DNA of 8,307 nucleotides from CAYMLQ01 sp964390795 (GTDB lineage: Bacteria > Verrucomicrobiota > Kiritimatiellia > RFP12 > UBA1067): NCBI GenBank assembly GCA_964390795.1, contig CAYMLQ010000275.1, positions 1 to 8,307 of the forward strand. Direction: 5' to 3'. A model generated the notes under the pieces. The model saw only the letters and a list, made by a program, of their open reading frames with translations. It made no database searches and was not told the origin of the DNA. Shown here piece by piece: positions 1 through 7,700 of the stretch. Numbering within the stretch: position 1 is the first letter of the stretch; every line of letters starts with the position of its first letter. The position numbers and the translations under genes were made by a program.

Positions 1-479
1 TCCCGGAGCGCATCACGCACAACGACACCAAGATCAACAACGTGATGCTGGACGACGCCACGGGCGAGGGTGTCTGTGTGATCGACCTCGACACCGTCAT
101 GCCGGGCCTGGCGCTCTATGATTTCGGCGACATGATCCGCTCGGCCACGGCGGCGGCCAGGGAGGACGAGCGCGACCTCGCCAAAGTCGGCAGCCGGATC
201 AACATGTTCGAGGCGCTGGCGCGCGGCTACCTCTCCGAAGCAGCCTTTCTGGTTCCTGCGGAGCTGGAGGAGCTGGTTTTCGCGGGACGGCTGATCACGC
301 TGACGATCGGCATCCGCTTCCTGACCGACTATCTGGCGGGCGACGTTTATTTCCGCACGCATCGCCCTGGACAGAATCTGGACCGCTGCCGCACGCAGTT
401 CCAGATGGCGCGAAGCCTGGAGGCGCAGGCGGAGGCGATGGAGAAGATCGTTCGGAGCGTCGCGCTGAAAACGCGTTGA
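1..479 (+). CDS. N-acetylhexosamine 1-kinase-like phosphotransferase (APH fold), C-terminal part
   Basis: Only the last ~158 residues are present; the reading frame is open to the left edge (first full codon at position 3), so the start lies outside the window. Right at the edge is the catalytic loop of the aminoglycoside/choline kinase fold, H-N-D-T-K-I-N-N: His at 18-20, catalytic Asp at 24-26, Mg-binding Asn at 39-41. It is followed by the metal-binding I-D-L-D-T at 81-95 and then V-M-P-G and Y-D-F-G-D. This combination is typical of NahK-type kinases rather than antibiotic kinases. The family phosphorylates GlcNAc/GalNAc at C1 in the cytoplasm, feeding UDP-HexNAc synthesis; consistently, no export signal is expected. 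A GH20 hexosaminidase gene follows 75 bases downstream on the same strand, so substrate release and salvage appear coupled. Homoserine kinase or another small-molecule kinase of this fold is the alternative. Family confidence is high, exact sugar moderate. Confidence 0.85.
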   Translation, partial: PERITHNDTKINNVMLDDATGEGVCVIDLDTVMPGLALYDFGDMIRSATAAAREDERDLAKVGSRINMFEALARGYLSEAAFLVPAELEELVFAGRLITLTIGIRFLTDYLAGDVYFRTHRPGQNLDRCRTQFQMARSLEAQAEAMEKIVRSVALKTR

Positions 480-496
480 CGACGGGAGTCTGAAAG

Positions 497-535
497 ATGG
501 CGCGCAGAGAACTGGCCGCTGGCTGGCGGATGTGA
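497..535 (+). other. possible 12-codon leader ORF between kinase and GH20 genes
   Basis: An ATG at 497 opens a 12-codon frame (M-A-R-R-E-L-A-A-G-W-R-M) ending in TGA at 533-535. A GGGAG at 484-488 sits 8 bases before the ATG, a proper ribosome-binding distance. The stop lies 19 bases before the GH20 ATG, so translation through it could couple to GH20. The peptide resembles nothing known to me, and a short frame like this can arise by chance in GC-rich DNA. It is listed as a candidate only. Confidence 0.15.
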
Positions 536-554
536 TTTAAGGGGGTAATAAGCG

Positions 555-2552
555 ATGAAAATAAAAGCGTTGATAGGTGCCGTTCTTGTTGTTGTCTGCG
601 CGGGTTGCGCGATGTTGGCGGGGAAGCCCGCCCGTGTGGTCGCAAAGCCGTCCGTCGTGCCTGTGCCGGCGCACATGGATTGGCGTTACGGCGCGTTTAC
701 GCTAAAGCCGGACTCGGCCCTTCGCTTCTCCAAAAACGCGGCAGGCGCGCGTGAGGCCGCCGAGCAGCTGGCCGCTGTGCTGCGTCCCGCGACCGGTTAC
801 GCGCTGCCCGTGAAGCCGGCGGGAGTTTGGCTCGCCGATACGGCGTCAGACATCCGCTTCGCAGCCCCGGCCAATAATGCCGCGATCAAGGCGGAAGGAT
901 ACACGCTTCGGGCTGACCACGAAGGCGCTGTGATCACGGCGGCTGATCCGGCGGGATTTTTCTACGGACTACAGACGGTGCGCCAGCTTCTGCCGAACGC
1001 GGCGTTCGGTGGCGCGCTCGCCACGAATCAGGCCTGGCTGATTCCGGGTGTCGATATCGAGGACTCGCCGCGTTTCGCATGGCGCGGCGTGTTGCTGGAT
1101 GAGGGCCGCCACTTCTTTGGCAAGGCGGCCGTTCTCCGTTTGCTCGACCAAATGGCGTTGCACAAACTGAACACGTTCCATTGGCACCTGACCGACGACC
1201 AGGGCTGGCGCCTTGCGATCGAGAAATACCCGAAGCTGATGGAAATCGCGTCCAGGCGTGCGGCGTCGGTCACGCCGGGAGACCGCACGTCGCAAGACGG
1301 CAAGCTATACGGGCCGTTCTTCTACACGAAAGCGGACATTCGCGAGATCGTGGCCGCTGCGAAGGCGCGCCACATCCGCGTGGTGCCGGAAATCGAAATG
1401 CCCGGGCACGGCCGCGCGGCGGTATCGGCCTATCCGGAACTCTCCTGCCGCGGCGTGCCGGTCCAACCACGCGTGATGTGGGGCGTCGAAGAAGAGGTTT
1501 TCTGCGCGGGTAACGACCAGACACTGCGCTTTCTGGAGGGCGTGCTGGACGAGGTCTGTGAGCTGTTCGACAGCCCCTTCATCCATATCGGTGGCGACGA
1601 GTGCCCCAAGGCGCGCTGGAAAGAGTGCCCCAAGTGCCAGGCCCGCATGAAGCGAAACGGGCTTAAGGACGAGCACGAGTTGCAGAGCTGGTTTGTCCGG
1701 CACTTCGAGCAGTACCTCGCCAAGAAGGGCCGCCGGTTGATCGGCTGGGACGAGATCCTCGAGGGCGGTCTTGCGCCGGGGGCGGCGGTGATGTCGTGGC
1801 GCGGCATGAAGGGCGGGCAGGACGCCGTGGCCCTGGATCACGACGTGGTGATGACGCCGACGGACTTCTGCTACTTTGATTATCGGCAGTTCTCGGGCAA
1901 CGACGGCTACGAGTACATCGGCGGGCTGCTGACGCTCAAGAAGGTTTACGCCTTCGATCCCTGTGGCGGTATTCCAGCGTACCGCGAGCATCGCGTGCTG
2001 GGTGGTCAGGCGAACCTCTGGTCCGAGTATATCTGGGGGCAGGAGGATTTGGATTGGAAGCTCTTTCCACGCGTGTGCGCCCTGGCCGAAGCGGTTTGGT
2101 CGCCAGCGGAGAAGCGGGACTTCACGGCCTTCTCAGGGCGGATGGAAACGCACTACGACCGGCTGGTTCGCCTGGGAATCAACGCCGCGCCGCTGCAGCA
2201 GCCTTTTGCGGCGCAGTGGAAGGCCGGCGAGGTGTCGAACGACTGGAGCGTCAAAACGTGGGACATCGGCAACTGGCTGGACAGTGCCGGCGTGTACGCG
2301 ATCCATTTCACCTATACGCACGGGGCTCACCGGCTCGACATGCGCAAGCTGCGAATTCTCACTGAAGGAGCGGTGGTTGCCTCCGACGACAAGGCGAACT
2401 TCACAGGCAGCGCCAACGCGGTCGCGAAGTATGTGCTGCGGCTGCCGACGCCGCGCGACCCGGCCAAAAAGTACCTGCTCCAGGCCGAAGTCCGCGGCGA
2501 CGGCGGCGGCAACTCCAACGGGCGCATCGACATCGAGTACGCGGGCAAATAG
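555..2552 (+). CDS. exported beta-N-acetylhexosaminidase, glycoside hydrolase family 20
   Basis: A 665-residue complete GH20 enzyme, removing terminal beta-GlcNAc/GalNAc. An N-terminal export signal (residues 1-18) has A-G-C at 16-18; Cys15 at the -3 position makes the lipobox unusual, so it is either a lipoprotein or a plain secreted protein. Residues ~35-165 are the GH20b N-terminal domain. Residues ~170-540 are the catalytic barrel, with H-W-H-L-T-D-D-Q-G-W at 209-218, P-E-I-E-M-P-G-H at 278-285, the catalytic pair Asp348-Glu349 in H-I-G-G-D-E, W-D-E at 398-400, substrate-pocket Trp415, C-Y-F-D-Y at 439-443 and N-L-W-S-E-Y at 487-492. The Asp polarises the substrate acetamido group and the Glu is the acid/base. 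Residues ~545-665 form an extra beta-rich tail that I cannot assign to a family. The start is supported by AAGGGGG at 539-545, 9 bases before the ATG. It probably shares a transcript with the kinase before it and the esterase after it. Confidence 0.96.
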   Translation: MKIKALIGAVLVVVCAGCAMLAGKPARVVAKPSVVPVPAHMDWRYGAFTLKPDSALRFSKNAAGAREAAEQLAAVLRPATGYALPVKPAGVWLADTASDIRFAAPANNAAIKAEGYTLRADHEGAVITAADPAGFFYGLQTVRQLLPNAAFGGALATNQAWLIPGVDIEDSPRFAWRGVLLDEGRHFFGKAAVLRLLDQMALHKLNTFHWHLTDDQGWRLAIEKYPKLMEIASRRAASVTPGDRTSQDGKLYGPFFYTKADIREIVAAAKARHIRVVPEIEMPGHGRAAVSAYPELSCRGVPVQPRVMWGVEEEVFCAGNDQTLRFLEGVLDEVCELFDSPFIHIGGDECPKARWKECPKCQARMKRNGLKDEHELQSWFVRHFEQYLAKKGRRLIGWDEILEGGLAPGAAVMSWRGMKGGQDAVALDHDVVMTPTDFCYFDYRQFSGNDGYEYIGGLLTLKKVYAFDPCGGIPAYREHRVLGGQANLWSEYIWGQEDLDWKLFPRVCALAEAVWSPAEKRDFTAFSGRMETHYDRLVRLGINAAPLQQPFAAQWKAGEVSNDWSVKTWDIGNWLDSAGVYAIHFTYTHGAHRLDMRKLRILTEGAVVASDDKANFTGSANAVAKYVLRLPTPRDPAKKYLLQAEVRGDGGGNSNGRIDIEYAGK

Positions 2553-2569
2553 GATATGGAGACGCAATC

Positions 2570-4684
2570 ATGAAGATTCTGTTGATGGTGCTCGCGCTGG
2601 CACTTCCGGCGTTGGCCTCTGACATCCGCCTTCAGCCGCTCAAAGACTTGAACGGGTATTTTCCGTTCAGCGCGCCTGCTTCGCTAACCGCTTGGGAGGC
2701 GCGGAAAGCCTATGTGCGCAGGCAGATCTTGGTCGCGGAGGGACTTTGGCCCCTGCCGACGAAGACCCCTCTCAACGCGGTGATTCACGGCCGGATCGAC
2801 TGCGGCGAATACACGGTCGAAAAAGTCTTCTTCGAGAGCGTTCCCGGGTTCTTCGTCACCGGCAATTTGTACCGTCCGAAAAACATTCGGGGGAAGGCGC
2901 CCGGTGTCCTGTTTGCGCACGGGCACAAGGAGAACGCGCGTTTGGCGCTCGAGCCCGAAGCCAAGGTGCGGCAGGAAATCGCCGCAGGTGCGGAGCGTTT
3001 CGAGAAGGCCGGGCAAAGCCTCTATCAGTCCCTGTGCGTGCAACTCGCCCGCATGGGCTGCGTGGTGTGGCAGTGGGACATGCTCGGTGATTCGGATTCG
3101 CTCCAGCTTTCACGCGAACTCGTGCATAAGTTCGGCAAACAGCGTCCGGAGATGAACACCGTGGAGAACTGGGGCTTCTACAGCCCTCAGGCGGAGGCGC
3201 ATGCGCAGAGCATCATGGGCATGCAGACGTGGAACTCCATCCGGAGTCTCGACTTCCTGCTCACGCTTCCCGAAGTGGATTCCTCGCGCGTGGCCATGAC
3301 CGGTTCGAGCGGTGGGGGCACGCAGACGATGCTGCTGGCAGCGGTCGATGACCGGCTCGCGCTCTCGTTCCCTGTCGTGATGGTGAGCACGGCGATGCAG
3401 GGCGGCTGTACCTGCGAGAACGCGTCGCTGTTGCGCGTGGATACCGGGAATGTTGAATTCGCGGGGCTGTTCGCGCCAAAGCCGCAGGGAATGAACACGG
3501 CGGACGACTGGACCAAGGAGCTGGCGGTCAAAGGGTTTCCCGATCTGCAGAAGCTCTATGCGCTTCAAGGCGCAAAGGACAACGTGTTCCTCCTGCGCGG
3601 CGAGCATTTCCCGCACAACTACAATGCGGTCACGCGCTCCGCGTTCTACACGTTTCTGAACCGGCACTTTAAACTCGGATTGTCCTCGCCGGTCATCGAG
3701 CGCGACTTCGAGCCTCTCGCGCGCGAACAGCTCACCGTGTGGGGTGGGGCGTATCCCCAGCCGAAGGCCGCCGACCCCGCCTTCGAGCGTACGCTGCTCA
3801 GGTGGTTCACCGACGATGCTGAAAAGCAACTGCGCGCCGCCGCCCTGACTCCGGAGGGCCTGCGGAAGATCATCCGTCCGGCAGCGGAGGTGCTGATCGG
3901 GCGCACGCTGGCGACCTCAGGAACGGTGGAGTGGGAACCCAAGGAGACGACGGATCTCGGCGCTTACGTCAAGGCTGCGGGAACGCTGCTCAACACGCGC
4001 TATGGCGAAGAGGTGAGCGTCGTCTGGCTCTGCCCAAAGAAGTGGGACGGCCGCGCCATCGTCTGGCTTGGAGATAGCGGCCAGGCATCGCTCCATCAGG
4101 CCGACGGCAGCCTGAAGCCCGCACTGGCGAAGCTTGTTCAGGGAGGCGCGGCTGTGATCGGGGCCGACCTGTTGTTCCAGGGTGGCGCCCCTGTGAAACA
4201 GACCCGCGTGGTCGGCAATCCGCGCGAGTTCGCAGGCTACACCTTCGGCTACAATCCTGCGCTGTTCGCCCAGCGGACGCACGACGTGCTCACCCTGGTG
4301 CAGTTCCTTCGAACCGTCAAGGCCGCACCCTTCGCACGGCCCAAGGAGATTTCGGTCGCAGGCTGGGGCGGCAGCGGCCCCGTGGTTCTGGCCGCGCGCG
4401 CCGTTGCCGGAGAAGCCATCAACCGAGCCGCCGCCGACACGCAGGGTTTCCGTTTCGGCGGTCTGCTCGACTACCGCGATCCCCTGTTCCTGCCGGGCGG
4501 CGCAAAGTATCTCGACCTGCCCGGCCTGATCGCGCTCAACGCGCCCCATGCCCTGTGGCTCGCGGGCGAAGGGCAGGCGTCCGAACCCGTTGCCTCCGCC
4601 TATCGCACCCTCGACACGCTCACCGCTTTTGCGGGCGAGGTGGCGCAAAAGGAGACGGCGGCCATCGAATGGCTGCTGCGCTAG
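2570..4684 (+). CDS. secreted tandem alpha/beta hydrolase, probable carbohydrate (acetylxylan-type) esterase
   Basis: 704 residues with a Sec signal peptide (about residues 1-16, ending A-L-A). Start: GGAG at 2558-2561, 8 bases before the ATG and 17 bases after the GH20 stop, indicating an operon. Domain 1 (~60-370) has V-P-G-F-F-V-T-G-N-L-Y-R-P, then H-G-H near the oxyanion hole. The nucleophile elbow is G-S-S-G-G with Ser247. A D-D-W-T-K-E segment (Asp312/313) and H-F-P-H-N-Y-N (His346/349) are candidate acid and base. These resemble acetylxylan-esterase/Abhydrolase_7-like proteins. Domain 2 (~385-704) looks like a second alpha/beta hydrolase, but its elbow reads G598-W-G-G-S with Gly600 where the nucleophile should be, so it is probably non-catalytic. 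The substrate is not readable from sequence; deacylation of a polysaccharide or amino-sugar glycan is inferred from the GH20 neighbour. A peptidase of the same fold is the main alternative. Confidence 0.8.
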   Translation: MKILLMVLALALPALASDIRLQPLKDLNGYFPFSAPASLTAWEARKAYVRRQILVAEGLWPLPTKTPLNAVIHGRIDCGEYTVEKVFFESVPGFFVTGNLYRPKNIRGKAPGVLFAHGHKENARLALEPEAKVRQEIAAGAERFEKAGQSLYQSLCVQLARMGCVVWQWDMLGDSDSLQLSRELVHKFGKQRPEMNTVENWGFYSPQAEAHAQSIMGMQTWNSIRSLDFLLTLPEVDSSRVAMTGSSGGGTQTMLLAAVDDRLALSFPVVMVSTAMQGGCTCENASLLRVDTGNVEFAGLFAPKPQGMNTADDWTKELAVKGFPDLQKLYALQGAKDNVFLLRGEHFPHNYNAVTRSAFYTFLNRHFKLGLSSPVIERDFEPLAREQLTVWGGAYPQPKAADPAFERTLLRWFTDDAEKQLRAAALTPEGLRKIIRPAAEVLIGRTLATSGTVEWEPKETTDLGAYVKAAGTLLNTRYGEEVSVVWLCPKKWDGRAIVWLGDSGQASLHQADGSLKPALAKLVQGGAAVIGADLLFQGGAPVKQTRVVGNPREFAGYTFGYNPALFAQRTHDVLTLVQFLRTVKAAPFARPKEISVAGWGGSGPVVLAARAVAGEAINRAAADTQGFRFGGLLDYRDPLFLPGGAKYLDLPGLIALNAPHALWLAGEGQASEPVASAYRTLDTLTAFAGEVAQKETAAIEWLLR

Positions 4685-4723
4685 GCCGCTTGATAACCGG
4701 ATGGCGTTGGTTCGCGCAGCTTA

Positions 4724-4751
4724 AGCCGCGTGCCGGTGAGCGTGGCTTTTT
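4724..4751 (+). terminator. intrinsic terminator after the esterase gene
   Basis: A 7-bp stem, AGCCGCG (4724-4730) with CGTGGCT (4741-4747), contains one G-T wobble, encloses a 10-base loop, and runs directly into five T (4747-4751). It lies 39 bases after the esterase stop codon, so it fits the end of the + strand operon. Read on the other strand, no T run follows the stem, so it should act mainly on + strand transcripts. It would also keep that transcription from running antisense into the convergent lyase gene, whose stop is only 73 bases from the esterase stop. Confidence 0.65.
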
Positions 4752-4757
4752 CCGGGG

Positions 4758-7700
4758 TTACTGCGCGCTAGCGCGACTGCCCGTGATCGCGCATCGCCCG
4801 TTCAGAGGAATGCGCTCCTGCCCGTCCACGCAAAGACGCGTGCCGTCCAAAAGCGCCCAGTCCGCGGCTGCGCCGGACGTGCGGCGGACAAAGGCGGCTC
4901 GCCCGTCTGTGGCGATACCGGCCGCGCTCGCCTCGCCCTCGCCGAAAAGGATCTGGTCGGTCGTGCCGCCCCAACTGATTTCCGCTCCGAGTCCGTTCTT
5001 CACGGCGAGTGCGCGTACCTGCGGCAACGGGGTACCGGCGTTGCCGGGCACCAGCACCATCAGGAAGCGCGGCTCCACGCCGCGAACCGTGTGCTCCAGG
5101 CGCGGGTGCGCGCCCTCTCTGGAGGTTGCGAACCAGCGGTTTGTCACGTGCCGTGCGTCCGTGGTGACGGGGAATACGGTCAGGCGTGCGCCCTCTGTCG
5201 GTGCGCTGGCTGAAAGCGTCTGACGCAGCAAGGGCGGATTGAGAAGCGCGGCGTCGTCGGCTGTGAGGGTCGCGCCGCTCTCCGGGTTCTCATCCGGCGC
5301 TGAGGGAAGCGCGGCGCCGTAGGGCGCGAGCGCCAGCTTGCAGAGTTGGGCTTCCGGCTCCCGTGCAGTGAGATCCACGCGAAGCGTCTCTCCCGCCCGC
5401 AGCGGGATACCGTTTGTCACGCCGTTTTCGCGTGGCACAAAGGTGTTCCATTTGAGGTTACGTCCGCCTTGCAAGTCCCACGTCCGCCGCTGCCCGCCGT
5501 TGAGGCTGACCCAGAAGCTGTCCGATTTGCCCGCGTCCGTGCCGCCGGCGCGCGCGAGGCCCGCCAGCGCGTAGCAGCCGTTCGTGGATGCGGTGAAGGT
5601 GAAGCGCGCGCCGCCTTTGGGGTTTCCGGGTGCGGTGGTGAGCACGCGGCCCGTCAGGCGCAGGGGCGCGGCGGTCCAGCGGTCGGCCTCGCACCGGAAG
5701 CGCATTCCGTCGGGGATATGCCAGAGCCAGGTGTAGTCTGCGGGCTTGCCGTCCTTGCGGAGATCGTCCATCACCACTGCGTAGGGCGGCGTCGTCGCGC
5801 TGCCGCGCACGAAAAGGAAATGGCGCACGGCCCTTTCCACCGGCTCGGCGGCGGGCTGGGGGCGCCAGTCGCTGTCGTACCGGACGTTCCACGCCTCGCG
5901 GGCGTCGACGCGGATCCAGTCGAGCAGCGCGCTGTGGTGATAGCCGCTAATGTGGCCGCCGCTCTGGTTGTGCCAACTCATCGGCTGGCCCTGCCCGTTG
6001 AGCAGCACCATGTTGTGGGCGTGGCTGCTGCCGCTCTTCAGGGCTTCGCCGTCGTTGCCGTAGCCGCTGTCGATAGCGAGGTCCGCGCCATAGCCGTAGA
6101 GGGTGAAGGAACCCTTGTCGGCCTGGTCGTGTCCGGCCGCGTGCGGGCCAGCCTCCACGGCAAGATAGAGGGCGTTCGTGTCATAGCCGGTGCGTGAGAC
6201 CGCCAGCCCGCGCCCGCGGAAATGCTGGGCGGCGGGCAGCAGCGCCGCAGGGTCTTGCGCCACAGGGCAGGGCTCGTGGAAGAGCAGGTAGGCGAGCTGC
6301 ACAGGCGCCCGGGCTTTGGCGACCTGGCGTCCCGGGCCGCCCTCCCACGCCCAGCCCATCAGCGCGGCCAGCGCGGGGTAGCTGACGCGGCGCGGGCCGG
6401 GCGTCTCCGAAAACTGCCACAGGACGTCCTTGGCCGTCAGCAGCGTCTCGGGCGCGGGGAGCCGCTCGCCCGGCGTGGCGGGATCGCCGCGCGCCAGCTC
6501 GGCCAGCCGCCCGCAGGTGTAGCTGTAGACCGAGCCCGCGCTCTGGCCGTGGCCGCAGTCGGAGAGGTTGTTCCAGCGCAGGCGGTCCGGCAGGGTTTCG
6601 GCCACCAGCCACGGTGCAATCAGGTGCCAGTTGGTTTCGGTGAAAAGGTCGCCGCGCCCCTGCTCCCGCAGGCACTCGGCGAATTCGGGGCCCGCGCCGA
6701 TGCCGTAGGCCAGGTAGTTGGGGCCCTCATGACCTGCGCCGTCGGCGTCGATGCCCAAGGTGAGATAGTCGCGCAGGTGGCGCCGCAGGTCGAAAAGGAC
6801 AGCTTTTTCAGCAGCCGTTGTTTCGCCTTCTAGCGCCAGCATGCCGAGGCCCGCGCAGCTCACAAGGCCGGGATCCCAGTTCCACACGCGGTGCAGCGGA
6901 CGGCGGCCCCACGAGGCGGTCCAACTGTCGGCGTGGATCTGAAGCACGAAGCCCAGCAGCGTGGTCTTCACCTCGCGGCGTTCCTCCGGGCTGAGAAGCG
7001 GCCAGAGCCAGTCGTAGCCGAAGGCCAGGGCGCGCACGTAGAAGGTGCGGGTGTAGTAGAAGCCGCTGTTGAGCACGGCGTTGTCGGCGTCGAGGGTGCG
7101 CGCCGCGCTGACCAGCGCCCGCGCGGCATGGCGGCCGTACCGCTCGTCGCCCGTGATCCGGTAGGCTGCGGCCAGAATTTCGATGGGAATGGCCACGGAG
7201 GTGAGGTTGCCTTCGAGCTGGGCGCTGCGCTGGTGGGCGGTGACATCGCCCGTGGCTTGAAAATTCAGCACGGTGTCAAACGGAGTGTCGGCATTGAGGC
7301 TGATCAAGAAGCCCTCAGCGTGTTTCAGGAGCGCGTCATAGGCCGCTTGACCGTCGCCGCCGTCCTTGGCCTTGGCGCGGACGCGCTGCAGGCGCGCCGG
7401 GGTTAGCAAGAGGCGCGGATGGGGCGCGCCTGTACACTGGGTTACGGGCAGCAGGCTGCGGGCGAGCGTCGCGCGTTTGATGGCCCTGCCCAGGGTCTCG
7501 GCTTCAACCGCGTCCAGAAAGCGCAGGCGGTCGAACGCCGCGGACGCGCTGGCTCCGCCGACACTGTTCAGACTGAGCTGGACACGGTCGCCTTCGTGCA
7601 GGTCGGCGGCTTTCAGGGCGCGTGTCTTCGCCGCGCGCTCGGGTTTGAAATCGGCGAGGGGCGCGAAGAACTCGACCCATTCGCCCTTGCTCTCTGAGAG

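Noticed and set aside
1305..1991. 228-residue open frame antisense to GH20
   Set aside because: It lies wholly inside a gene with intact GH20 motifs. Its product is low-complexity and rich in Arg, His and Ala, as expected of a GC-rich shadow frame.
3110..3829. 239-residue open frame antisense to the esterase
   Set aside because: Fully overlaps a gene with a signal peptide and catalytic motifs; no recognisable domain in the antisense product.
3917..4648. 243-residue open frame antisense to the second esterase domain
   Set aside because: Shadow of the GC-biased third codon positions on the other strand; no motif, no ribosome-binding site of note.
4764..4775. Perfect 12-base palindrome CGCGCTAGCGCG
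   Set aside because: It lies in the last codons of the lyase gene, forms only a 4-bp stem with a minimal loop, and has no T run on the minus strand; probably chance in GC-rich DNA.
5346..6833. Two + strand open frames (283 and 203 residues) inside the lyase gene
   Set aside because: The minus-strand frame carries a signal peptide and heparinase motifs across the same region. The + products are Ala/Gly/Val/Arg-rich without domains.
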